Shown: in pieces, positions 53,021 to 60,470 of the stretch | How the letters are laid out: every line of letters begins with the position of its first letter | How positions within the stretch are numbered: the stretch's first letter is position 1 | Made by a program: the position numbers and the translations under genes | The notes under the pieces: model-generated | What the model was told of the DNA's origin: nothing | Seen by the model: only the letters and a program-made list of their open reading frames with translations | The model's database searches: none | Assembly: GCF_023336505.1 (NCBI RefSeq) | Contig: NZ_JAMAST010000014.1 | Coordinates: forward strand, 1-60,626 | Direction: 5' to 3' | From: Sporolactobacillus mangiferae | GTDB lineage: Bacteria; Bacillota; Bacilli; Bacillales; Sporolactobacillaceae | DNA: 60,626 bases

Positions 53021-55006
53021 TCACGTCGTTCCATTAATCGCTGTTTTGACTGTTGTCGCGCAGAAGAGACCGCCGAGTAAAATAAAAGCAATGAAAAACA
53101 GAAACAGCGCAGAGAGATTCCGAACTGCCACGGTGGGAACAACGCCGCCGATCGTCTCGCGAATTAAACCGATGGCATACGTAAATGGAAGATAGGTGCT
53201 AATGTTTTGAAAGAATGCAGGTGTCATACTGACCGGAAAAGTACCTCCTGATGCGGAGATCTGCAGTACGAGCAGAATAACCGAAAGCCCTTTTCCGATT
53301 GTCCCAAGCAAAGCGCATAACGTATAGGTAATGCAGACGAAGATCATGCTGCAGAACAAACAGCACCAGAAAAACAGCCACGGATGCAGTGCGTATATTT
53401 TTAAGAAAAGCAGATCCCCTGCAGTAACAATAGATGTCTGCACCAGACCTAGAGCTGTAAATTTGGCCAGTTGTCCGAAATGAACGGAAAGTGCTGCTGA
53501 ATGAAAAGGTAAGATCGGTTTAATCGGCAATACGGAAATCATTAACGTCGCACCGACCCAAAGAGACAGAAGTGTATAAAAAGGAGCCATAGCGGTTCCA
53601 TAATTAGGAATGGGAAACAGATGTGTCGTCTTCATCGCAATTGGACTTGCAAGAAAGTCGCTGTGGCTTTCTGGATCAAGCGTTAGCATATGAATGATTT
53701 CATTTAAATTGACTTGTGAGTCAAACTGACGGATTTTATCGGCGGCAATCCGCACACTTCTTTCAAATACCGGAAGATCATTTTTGCTGAACTGTGCCGC
53801 CTGATGAATGGTACGTTCGATTTTCGCTAAGTGTTCTTGAAACAATGAACCGGATTGATGCACGCGATCTATGGCGGGTGACAGGTTCTTCTGGAAAAAC
53901 TGCGCACCGCTGTGCATGGCCTGCGGCCATGCATCAGATAAGATCTGATCGCTCGATTGATTAGAGCGGGTTAACACATTTGAGAGTTCGTCTGCGTTGC
54001 GTTTTGCTTCCTGGTTCAGCTGATCCAGATCATTTGAAATGGCATGCAGCTGATTGCGGCTCTCAATTAAATCGCGTCGCGCATTCGTTTGACGTGCTTC
54101 TGATGTCGTCGATAAGGCGGAAACACTATTTTCAATTTTATTTATTGAAGATTGGGTCCGGTCAAGGACAGAGGGAATTGCTCGAACCGTATCCATATAA
54201 TCGTTATAAAGGCTGATTGCGTTCAAGGTTTCCCTGATTTTTGAAGACTGAGTGTTAAGCTGTGAAAGTTCCTCCGCCGATTGTCTGATGTCCTCGATTT
54301 GCTGCAGAAATGCTTTTATTTTCCCGGTTTTTTGTTTTAATTGATCCAGGCGCTGCTCCAGTTCAATGGATTCTGCGCCAAGATGATGAAACTCCGGTAA
54401 AAGCTGCTCAAGATTGAGAAGATCGCTTTTCGCTTTATTGAAGAGCGGGAGTTCTTGCTTAAATGCAATTCCTGCCTTGTGAAAGCCTTGAAACAGTGCT
54501 TGACTTACCTGTTTAACAAAAGTGTTGCTGATTTGTGTTACCAATTCATTTGCACCACTGCCGGCGATTTTGGGGGTTACCGAGTTGATCTTTTCATTCA
54601 CTGTATAATCAATCGTTGGCCGCACGGGCCGATCTTTAAGAATGCTGGAGATACGTGCGGAAAAATCCCTGGGAATTCGGATGCTTGCGTAACAGGTCCC
54701 CTCTTTTAAACGGCGGTCTGCTTCGCTTCTGTTCACAAACTGCCAGCCGAGCTGGTGGTTATACCGCAGCTGGCTGACAATTTCTTTCCCGGCAAACAGC
54801 GATTTTCCCTGAATCCTGCTCCCCGCATCTTCGTTGATCACCGCGACACTTAATCCCGAGGTGTTTTTATAAGGATCCCACATGGCTTTAATATTAATCC
54901 AGGCATAGGCGGAAGGCATAATAGCCAGTCCGGCAATTATCAGAAGCATAGATGGTTGCCGTATGAACCGCAGCCAATGAAGAAGTATTTTTTGCTTCAG
55001 ATGCAC
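53021..55006 (-). CDS. YhgE/Pip domain-containing membrane protein
   Basis: It has 661 residues. One membrane span near the N-terminus (about 18-37) is followed by the YhgE signature region (WDPYKNTSGLSVAVINEDAG), a long extracytoplasmic helical and coiled-coil part (about 190-450), and five to six C-terminal spans (about 475-655) resembling ABC-2 type permeases. GTG start follows GAGGAGG. B. subtilis YhgE and phage-infection protein Pip share this layout; related proteins help export type VII/ESX effectors or toxins. No effector gene is visible nearby, and the function here is unknown. Confidence 0.88.
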   Translation of the reverse strand: MHLKQKILLHWLRFIRQPSMLLIIAGLAIMPSAYAWINIKAMWDPYKNTSGLSVAVINEDAGSRIQGKSLFAGKEIVSQLRYNHQLGWQFVNRSEADRRLKEGTCYASIRIPRDFSARISSILKDRPVRPTIDYTVNEKINSVTPKIAGSGANELVTQISNTFVKQVSQALFQGFHKAGIAFKQELPLFNKAKSDLLNLEQLLPEFHHLGAESIELEQRLDQLKQKTGKIKAFLQQIEDIRQSAEELSQLNTQSSKIRETLNAISLYNDYMDTVRAIPSVLDRTQSSINKIENSVSALSTTSEARQTNARRDLIESRNQLHAISNDLDQLNQEAKRNADELSNVLTRSNQSSDQILSDAWPQAMHSGAQFFQKNLSPAIDRVHQSGSLFQEHLAKIERTIHQAAQFSKNDLPVFERSVRIAADKIRQFDSQVNLNEIIHMLTLDPESHSDFLASPIAMKTTHLFPIPNYGTAMAPFYTLLSLWVGATLMISVLPIKPILPFHSAALSVHFGQLAKFTALGLVQTSIVTAGDLLFLKIYALHPWLFFWCCLFCSMIFVCITYTLCALLGTIGKGLSVILLVLQISASGGTFPVSMTPAFFQNISTYLPFTYAIGLIRETIGGVVPTVAVRNLSALFLFFIAFILLGGLFCATTVKTAINGTT

Positions 55007-55185
55007 GAGATGTCATCCTCCTCATAACTATATGGATTAATTTTTGCTGTTTTAGACAGAATCATACGGGCTTTTTTTCTGCATACCACAAATTTCCTTG
55101 CAATCGGATCAGGCTTGGAAAAAGCTGTTACGGTTGCCTGAGTGTTTCTTGCCAGATGATAAAGAAAGAAAGGAGGAGCGATTTG

Positions 55186-55623
55186 GTGATGGGGATCGTC
55201 ATGGACTTCAGAGAGAAGCAGAGGCATAAGCAAATGGACATGGAAAGGCGCGCGCTTCAGGATTTGTCGTTTACAAAGATTGAAGAAGCCGTTCATCGTT
55301 ATTTTGACCAATATTTAGTATCTGTTCCGGCCGCTGCTGCGACTGGAAAAGAGATGTGCGCTGAATATGCGTTGGAAAGTTATCTGCTCGGTTCCTCGAA
55401 AGGGCGTTTTGGCTTTTATGGAGAAGAAAAAATGGCTGTATTTCAGCGATGCGAAATTGAACTTTACGGACTTTATGATGACTTTTATAATTTTTGGCTT
55501 TTTTGGGGTGCTGATTGGCAGTCACTGGATGATCTGCAGAGCACATGCAGAAACTATTTATTTGATTGGTGGTCAGAAGGATTTGACATCTCTTTGAAAC
55601 GCTGGCGAATGAAGCTGAACTGA
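55186..55623 (+). CDS. ybaK: YbaK-like protein (DUF2521)
   Basis: Cytoplasmic protein of unknown function in the rpsI-cwlD slot, where B. subtilis has ybaK. It has 145 residues from GTG 55186. The central segment CAEYALESYLLGSSKGRFG and the C-terminal tract rich in Trp, Phe and Tyr (FYNFWLFWGADWQSLDD) support the family call, made mostly from position and pattern. AAGGAGG lies upstream; TTG 55183, GTG 55186 and ATG 55189 are all in frame and possible. Confidence 0.7.
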   Translation: MMGIVMDFREKQRHKQMDMERRALQDLSFTKIEEAVHRYFDQYLVSVPAAAATGKEMCAEYALESYLLGSSKGRFGFYGEEKMAVFQRCEIELYGLYDDFYNFWLFWGADWQSLDDLQSTCRNYLFDWWSEGFDISLKRWRMKLN

Positions 55624-55640
55624 TCGATCACCCTCCCTCG

Positions 55641-55668
55641 GTATATTTGCATACTTTGTCCATATACA
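55641..55668 (+). promoter_or_regulatory. Possible sigma-E promoter of cwlD
   Basis: GTATATT (55641-55647) and CATATACA (55661-55668) are 13 nt apart and resemble the sigma-E consensus (KMATATT and CATACAHT). cwlD is a mother-cell and forespore sporulation gene in B. subtilis, so such control is expected. Confidence 0.4.
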
Positions 55669-55704
55669 TGAGGTAGACAGGTCTGCAGGCGAGGGGGATT
55701 GGCT

Positions 55705-56415
55705 TTGAGACGAAGATGGCTTTTTTGGGGCTGCATGATGATTGTGCTCGGATTTATTATCATTGCAGGAGTGAAATGGATGGTCAGCTGGCATGCCAGT
55801 CAAAACTGGCATTCCCCACTGGCAGGACGGGTGATTGTCGTTGACGCGGGGCATGGCGGTCCGGACGGCGGCGCGGTTGGTGGGAGCACGGAGGAAAAGG
55901 AGATTACACTGAAAATCGCTAAGGATGTGCGTCATTATCTACAGGAAATGGGTGCACTTGTGGTGATGACCAGAGACAACGACACTGATCTGTCTGATGA
56001 TGATTATGAAGGACGTCATAAAAGGCAGGATCTTGTTCGCCGCGCGGAATTAATCAATAAAACACATCCGGATGCTTTTATCAGTGTGCATCTCAATGCC
56101 ATTCCGATGCCGACGCTGCACGGCGCGCAAACTTTTTACCATCCGAAATACAGCGAAAACCGCAAACTTGCACTGTTTATTCAGGATTCAATCAAACGCA
56201 ATCTTGGAAATACAACACGTTTCGCGAAACCGATCAGTCATGTTTATCTGTTAAAAAAGTCAGAGGCGCCCTCCGCGCTGGTAGAGGTGGGCTTTTTGTC
56301 CAATGAACAGGAACGGGCGTTGCTTGTGCAACGTGATTATCAGAAACAGGCAGCGGCGTCGATCGGTCAGGGAGTCATGCGTTACTTTACAAATGAAAAA
56401 GTTCCTTCCGACTGA
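55705..56415 (+). CDS. cwlD: N-acetylmuramoyl-L-alanine amidase CwlD
   Basis: Amidase_3 enzyme that, with PdaA, makes muramic delta-lactam in spore cortex; needed for germination. It has 236 residues. An N-terminal membrane anchor (about 5-27) precedes the catalytic domain with zinc ligands His in VVDAGHGGPDGG (His50), Glu in STEEKEITL, His in FISVHLNA, and the catalytic Glu in LVEVGFLSN. TTG 55705 is chosen since GAGGGGG is 7 nt upstream; TTG 55699 is too close to it. Confidence 0.94.
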   Translation: MRRRWLFWGCMMIVLGFIIIAGVKWMVSWHASQNWHSPLAGRVIVVDAGHGGPDGGAVGGSTEEKEITLKIAKDVRHYLQEMGALVVMTRDNDTDLSDDDYEGRHKRQDLVRRAELINKTHPDAFISVHLNAIPMPTLHGAQTFYHPKYSENRKLALFIQDSIKRNLGNTTRFAKPISHVYLLKKSEAPSALVEVGFLSNEQERALLVQRDYQKQAAASIGQGVMRYFTNEKVPSD

Positions 56416-56491
56416 AAGGTACAGTTGCTGGGATTTTGAGGGGCTGCTTGCTATACTGGAAATGCAGGAATCAGGAAGGAACGGTGACACA

Positions 56492-57535
56492 ATGATCAAT
56501 CATCAGCAGGTTTTGGACGTACTGAAAACCGTTCAGGACCCTTTTTTACATAAGAATTTGCTGGAAACCCATGCGCTAAAGGAAATCACCATTGAGGAGG
56601 GACATGTTCAATTAATGATCGCCCTCTCCAGGCCGGATCGGGTGAAGCAGATGCAGACACAGGTTGAAATTTCCGCGAAACTTAAGGAACAGGGCGCTGA
56701 AGCCGTACGCATCCGATTCACTGTGCTCAGCAAAGAGGAAATTCAAAGACTGGGTGGCTTTCCCGAAAAGATGCCGACACTTCTTTCACCGAATGCCAAA
56801 ACAGAATTTATTGCTGTTGCAAGCGGAAAAGGCGGCGTCGGCAAGTCGACGGTCTCCGTCAATTTAGCGTTCGGGCTGGCAAGGCAGGGTAAGAAAGTCG
56901 GTTTGCTGGATGCCGACATTTACGGCTTCAGTGTGCCGGATATGATGGGCATTGAAAATCGGCCTTCGGTGAAAAATGAGCGCATTCTCCCGGTTGAACG
57001 ATTCGGCGTTAAGGTGATTTCCATGGGCTTTTTTGTTAAAGATAATTCGCCGGTCATTTGGCGTGGACCGATGCTCGGTAAAATGCTGAATAATTTTTTT
57101 AATGACGTGTACTGGGGCGATCTCGATTATCTGGTGCTGGATCTTCCGCCGGGAACCGGAGATGTAGCAATGGATATACACAGCAAATTGCCTCACTCCA
57201 AGGAAATTATTGTGACGACACCGCATCCAACTGCGGCCTTCGTTGCCGCACGCGCAGGTGCCATGGCGATTCATACGCAGCATGAAATTCTCGGAGTCAT
57301 TGAGAATATGGCCTATTATAAGAGTCGAAAAACCGGCGAAGTCGAGTATGTATTTGGTAAGGGCGGCGGTGATAAACTCAGCGGTCTGCTTCATACAGAC
57401 GTGCTCGGCCGCATCCCGCTCGCACAGCCGCAGCCACAAAAGGATGTATTTGCTCCCGGAGTTTATTTTAATGATGATCCCATTGCTCTGGTTTATAACG
57501 ATATCGCCCAGAAGGTAATCGAAAAATGCGAGTGA
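56492..57535 (+). CDS. salA: Mrp/NBP35-type ATPase SalA (ApbC-like)
   Basis: P-loop ATPase; in B. subtilis SalA represses scoC, and relatives carry iron-sulfur clusters. It has 347 residues. An N-terminal DUF59/MIP18-like domain (about 1-90) precedes the deviant Walker A SGKGGVGKST and LDADIYGFSVP, DLPPGTGD and TTPHPTA motifs. No CxxC cluster motif is visible in the C-terminal part, as in SalA but unlike E. coli ApbC. ATG 56492 follows GGAAGGA. It sits between cwlD and gerD as in Bacillus. Confidence 0.94.
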   Translation: MINHQQVLDVLKTVQDPFLHKNLLETHALKEITIEEGHVQLMIALSRPDRVKQMQTQVEISAKLKEQGAEAVRIRFTVLSKEEIQRLGGFPEKMPTLLSPNAKTEFIAVASGKGGVGKSTVSVNLAFGLARQGKKVGLLDADIYGFSVPDMMGIENRPSVKNERILPVERFGVKVISMGFFVKDNSPVIWRGPMLGKMLNNFFNDVYWGDLDYLVLDLPPGTGDVAMDIHSKLPHSKEIIVTTPHPTAAFVAARAGAMAIHTQHEILGVIENMAYYKSRKTGEVEYVFGKGGGDKLSGLLHTDVLGRIPLAQPQPQKDVFAPGVYFNDDPIALVYNDIAQKVIEKCE

Positions 57536-57655
57536 ACCAATTATCTGCACGAATCATTTGAGAAAGTCGGAAGAGCTGTGCTTTGTCTGGCATCGGGTAA
57601 TTTGGTGAAAACGATGATGGTCATCAGCTGTCTGATGATGGTTTGAAGGACAGAA

Positions 57656-57988
57656 ATGCAAATGGGTTCATGTAATAATTTTCTGAAGGATAAGATCTAC
57701 CTGAAAAAGGAAAGGCAAAAAATTTTACAACTTTATCAAAAGGCGGAGATCGTGAATTTAAGAGACGAGTTTTTAAAAACAGAAGATCCACATCAGCTGT
57801 TTGATTTGTACAAAAGATTACCTCATGAACAATTAGACAAGGAAATCGCTCAGCACTTTAATGATGCAGTGAAGAAGCAAGCACTAGAACTGTATGGAGA
57901 ACGTGATCCGAATGTCATTTATGAAAATACAGAACTTTTCAGAAGATCACTTGGAGAGAAGAGGATGTCTCAAAAGTCGTTTTTTTGA
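57656..57988 (+). CDS. Hypothetical protein, paralogue of the 58374-58592 gene
   Basis: I do not recognise this family. It has 110 residues, charged and helical. The core NLRDEFLKTEDPHQLFDLYK ... LDKEIAQHFN (about 35-69) matches the minus-strand gene 385 nt away (ALREKYMKTDD ... VDKEMIHHFN). It lies between salA and gerD, where B. subtilis has no gene. GAAGGA is 5 nt before ATG 57656 (ATG 57662 also fits). The last codons and the stop lie inside a terminator hairpin, so the C-terminal MSQKSFF may be a product of readthrough into that element. Confidence 0.65.
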   Translation: MQMGSCNNFLKDKIYLKKERQKILQLYQKAEIVNLRDEFLKTEDPHQLFDLYKRLPHEQLDKEIAQHFNDAVKKQALELYGERDPNVIYENTELFRRSLGEKRMSQKSFF

Positions 57989-58010
57989 CTATGAGAGACA
58001 CCCTCTTTTT
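57960..58010 (+). terminator. Terminator overlapping the end of the small gene
   Basis: AGAGG (57960-57964) and TGTCTC (57966-57971) pair with GAGACA (57995-58000) and CCTCT (58002-58006), with one A-C mismatch, plus inner AGTC/GACT. A T-run follows. The stop codon of the preceding gene (57986-57988) is in the loop region. Confidence 0.8.
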
Positions 58011-58049
58011 GCAAAAAAACAGTAATTGACTAAAGACGGCTGATTTTAC

Positions 58050-58184
58050 GTAGCTGGACTAACTTATGAAAAGTTTCAACCGAACCATGAAAAAGTTGGA
58101 CCGAACTGCGAAACTTCGAACGAGGCAAAAAATCGAACTACAAAACTTCAACCGAACTATAGAAAAGTTGGATCGGATTTCGAA
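58050..58184. repeat. 21-bp imperfect tandem repeat array
   Basis: Units at 58050-58070, 58071-58091, 58092-58112, 58144-58164 and 58165-58184 share an A-rich frame of the form AAGTTkrAyCGAACtntGAA. A 31-nt diverged piece (58113-58143) lies between the third and fourth. There is no open frame with a ribosome site. It sits in the 385-nt spacer between the two small paralogous genes. The rest of that spacer (58185-58349) shows only degenerate echoes. Confidence 0.75.
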
Positions 58185-58349
58185 GCGATTCCGTTACATG
58201 TTCGGAAATTAGTTACAGATTTGAAGCTCTTTATTTCGATTCCAGAAATTGCTACGTCTTTCCTGCGGTTTCTGATGAATTTGATACAGCTTTTCGTGAT
58301 TGTTTTGCTGGTACCTGCGGGGAAAAATCGTATACTTTCATATCTTGTG

Positions 58350-58382
58350 AAAAAAAGCGCTGATCCACTCGCATCAACGCTT
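58350..58382 (-). terminator. Terminator of the minus-strand small gene
   Basis: On the minus strand AAGCGTTGAT pairs with ATCAGCGCTT (10 bp, one wobble) around an 8-nt loop, followed by TTTTTTT. The TGA stop codon of the gene (58374-58376) is inside the first arm. Confidence 0.88.
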
Positions 58383-58592
58383 CTGAGATTTTTCTTTTTT
58401 TATCATTCTGGATACTGAAATTGGATTATAATGATTTTCTGGCGTCTGGCCTTTAATAGATTGTGAATACATTTTGTTGAAGTGATGAATCATTTCTTTA
58501 TCCACAGTTCCGTTTTTAGTCGCTATTTTTAGCATCTCCAAAAGCTTAACCGCATCGTCGGTTTTCATATACTTCTCTCTAAGAGCCATCAT
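58374..58592 (-). CDS. Hypothetical small protein, paralogue of the 57656-57988 gene
   Basis: Family not recognised. It has 72 residues from ATG 58592, with GAGGAGG 6 nt upstream on the minus strand. MMALREKYMKTDDAVKLLE and VDKEMIHHFNKMY align with the convergent neighbour; the C-terminus is basic (RMIKKEKSQKR). The stop lies in its terminator stem. No signal peptide or membrane span. The strong ribosome site and terminator argue for a real gene. A sporulation link is possible from the neighbours gerD and salA but not shown. Confidence 0.65.
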   Translation of the reverse strand: MMALREKYMKTDDAVKLLEMLKIATKNGTVDKEMIHHFNKMYSQSIKGQTPENHYNPISVSRMIKKEKSQKR

Positions 58593-58767
58593 TTCAACCT
58601 CCTCAATGAATTCATACAAATCTACACCCGGCTACTCTCATTGTAAACCAACAATCCTGATTGAAGATTGAGAATGGGGCTATGCTCGGTTTTCGAGAAT
58701 GATTACAAAAAACATCGGTAAATTGAAGAGACGGCGTTACCTGTATTCGAACTTTAAGCGGCGTTCT

Positions 58768-58797
58768 GGTATAGAAAAATCTGAATCACACATATTA
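58768..58797 (+). promoter_or_regulatory. Sigma-G type promoter of gerD
   Basis: GGTATA (58768-58773) and CATATTA (58791-58797) are 17 nt apart and fit the sigma-G pattern (GNATR and CATNNTA). It lies 34 nt before gerD, a forespore gene. Confidence 0.55.
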
Positions 58798-58831
58798 AGT
58801 CGAGGATACACCATGATGGGAGGAATCCACT

Positions 58832-59413
58832 ATGGCTCGAGTAGGAACAATTTTCTTGTGTGCAGTGCTGCTCGTGAGTTTAACGGCGTGCGGTGGGCAA
58901 CCCAAGCAGCCGTCCTATCAGGAAAACAAAAAAATGGTTCTCGATCTGCTCAAAACGGACGACGGGAAAAAGACATTGCGTGACTTGTTGGAAGATCGTG
59001 AACTTCGTCAGGCAATCACACTGGATGAACCGGTACTCCGTAAAACCATTGTTCAAACATTAACCACGGAGCAGGGGCAGAATTTGTGGCGCCAGATGCT
59101 CAGCGATCCGGACTTTTCGGAAGAGCTTGCGAAAACGATGGAAAGCGAAAATGAAAAACTGCTGAGACGGATGATGAAAGATCCAGGCTATCAAGGAATG
59201 ATGATGAACGTTCTCAAAACGCCTGAGATGCAGCAGCAATATCTGAGCCTTTTGCAAAGCAAGCCATTCCGTGAACAGATTGAGCAAACAATCGGTGAAC
59301 TGATGACCACTCCGCTCTATAAGAAAAAGCTTGCCGATGCGATTATGAATGCTTTGGAGAAAGAGCAGAAAAAATCAAAAGATCAATTAAATCAAAGTAA
59401 CCAGGAGCCCTAA
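58832..59413 (+). CDS. gerD: Spore germination lipoprotein GerD
   Basis: Inner-spore-membrane lipoprotein that clusters germinant receptors into the germinosome. It has 193 residues. A lipoprotein signal with lipobox LTAC (17-20) is followed by an all-helical body with repeated LLRRMMKDPGYQGMMM and LKTPEMQQQYL segments typical of GerD. GGAGG precedes the ATG. The stop overlaps the pdaB stop on the other strand by 4 nt. kbaA, next to gerD in B. subtilis, is missing. Confidence 0.93.
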   Translation: MARVGTIFLCAVLLVSLTACGGQPKQPSYQENKKMVLDLLKTDDGKKTLRDLLEDRELRQAITLDEPVLRKTIVQTLTTEQGQNLWRQMLSDPDFSEELAKTMESENEKLLRRMMKDPGYQGMMMNVLKTPEMQQQYLSLLQSKPFREQIEQTIGELMTTPLYKKKLADAIMNALEKEQKKSKDQLNQSNQEP

Positions 59414-60162
59414 TCCATCAGCTTGCTGTTTGATCTTGTATCGGAAATAAGACTTTTAAGCGGAACAAATGTGTATCCTCTATTCTCAAGTTCTCTTATA
59501 ATGAGCGGCAGGGCGCGATTAGTACTTTTGGCGATATCTGATGCATGGAGCTTAATGATATCTCCCCTGCCTGTCTGCTGCAGGACGCGGTGAACAATTG
59601 TTTTGTATCCGGGATTTGTTTCATCACGGGGATTGACGCTCCATAGGACGACCTGCTGATTGAGCGCGTGTGCCTGTTCCAGCACTGCTTTATTTATATT
59701 ACCGTAAGGCGGTCGAATCATATTCGGTCGCTCGCCAAGTGATTTATATATGGTTTCACGGCCGAATAAAATATCTGAACGGACACGTTTGATCTCGATT
59801 TGCGTGTAATCTTCATGGTGCATGCCGTGAGATTCAATTTCGTGACCTGATTTCGCTATACTTCGAACAAGATTCGGATACCGCTCCGCCCACTCTCCGG
59901 AGATAAAGAACGTTGCTTTTACATGCTCTTCATTAAGCGTCTTTAGAATGAGCGGAAGCTGCTGGTCGCCCCAATTGATATCAAAAGTCAGTGCTATATG
60001 TTTTTGATTCGTCACTATTTTTGAGAGCGCACCATTTGATTGGATCGGCGTAAAGACACTGGTCTCCTGCTTCTGTACAAACAAAATCAGTGCAGCAAAA
60101 AAAGCAGCAATCATAATCAGAATAATATTTTTTATCCTTTTTCCGTTGATGATCCAAAGCAT
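59410..60162 (-). CDS. pdaB: Polysaccharide deacetylase PdaB
   Basis: Carbohydrate esterase family 4 protein needed to keep spores dormant. It has 250 residues. An N-terminal membrane anchor (about 12-28) precedes the NodB domain: motif 1 is reduced to LTFDINWG (58-65) rather than TFDDG, as in PdaB; motif 2 SHGMHH (111-116); motif 3 RPPYG (150-154); motif 5 LHAS (205-208). The missing second Asp of motif 1 suggests altered or no activity, a known trait of the subfamily. GAGGTGG precedes the ATG. Confidence 0.93.
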   Translation of the reverse strand: MLWIINGKRIKNIILIMIAAFFAALILFVQKQETSVFTPIQSNGALSKIVTNQKHIALTFDINWGDQQLPLILKTLNEEHVKATFFISGEWAERYPNLVRSIAKSGHEIESHGMHHEDYTQIEIKRVRSDILFGRETIYKSLGERPNMIRPPYGNINKAVLEQAHALNQQVVLWSVNPRDETNPGYKTIVHRVLQQTGRGDIIKLHASDIAKSTNRALPLIIRELENRGYTFVPLKSLISDTRSNSKLMD

Positions 60163-60192
60163 GAGTGTCCACCTCGTTCAAAAGTTTGTACC

Positions 60193-60221
60193 ATTGTATG
60201 GTCAAGCTTCTGTATATATGC
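60193..60221 (-). promoter_or_regulatory. Sigma-E promoter of pdaB
   Basis: On the minus strand GCATATAT (60221-60214) and a perfect CATACAAT (60200-60193) are 13 nt apart, matching sigma-E -35 and -10 elements. It lies 31 nt before the pdaB start. Confidence 0.65.
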
Positions 60222-60237
60222 TGTATCTAAAAAACAA

Positions 60238-60265
60238 TTGACATTTTTTCATTTGCTGGTAGAAT
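60238..60265 (+). promoter_or_regulatory. rRNA operon promoter P1
   Basis: TTGACA (60238-60243) and TAGAAT (60260-60265), 16-nt spacer, with an extended -10 TGG before TAGAAT. Confidence 0.7.
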
Positions 60266-60316
60266 GAATTTTGTTGTCTTTTTGAAATGGATTCTGTTGC
60301 TGATTAAAAATATGTA

Positions 60317-60345
60317 TTGACGCTATGTTAATCGCGTGTTAACAT
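60317..60345 (+). promoter_or_regulatory. rRNA operon promoter P2
   Basis: TTGACG (60317-60322) and TAACAT (60340-60345), 17-nt spacer, with TGT directly before the -10. Confidence 0.6.
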
Positions 60346-60392
60346 GTTAATCGTCGCTGAAAGGCGATGAGAAAGAATCCAAAAAAAAGTTG

Positions 60393-60421
60393 TTGACATT
60401 CTAACAGCATCCTGTTAAGAT
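60393..60421 (+). promoter_or_regulatory. rRNA operon promoter P3
   Basis: TTGACA (60393-60398) and TAAGAT (60416-60421), 17-nt spacer, again with TGT directly before the -10. Closest to boxA and probably the main start. Confidence 0.75.
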
Positions 60422-60430
60422 ATAAAAGTT

Positions 60431-60470
60431 GCTGTTGGAAGAAAACAGCGAAGAATGTTCCTTGAAAACT
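60431..60470 (+). promoter_or_regulatory. rRNA leader hairpin and boxA antiterminator
   Basis: GCTGTT (60431-60436) pairs with AACAGC (60444-60449). The boxA-like TGTTCCTTGAAAACT follows at 60456-60470, the usual entry to a Bacillales 16S leader for Nus-dependent antitermination. Confidence 0.8.

Noticed and set aside
57621-57638. Terminator after salA (TCATCAG/CTGATGA hairpin)
   Set aside because: A 7-bp stem exists but no T-run follows, so termination is not supported.
58050-58184. CRISPR array
   Set aside because: The 21-bp units are directly adjacent, imperfect and lack unique spacers; no cas genes are present.
58221-58418. 65-codon plus-strand frame between the two small genes
   Set aside because: No ribosome site, and it runs through the terminator and the end of the minus-strand gene.
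58699-58983. 94-codon frame overlapping the start of gerD
   Set aside because: It overlaps the sigma-G promoter and the GerD signal peptide region in another frame and has no ribosome site.
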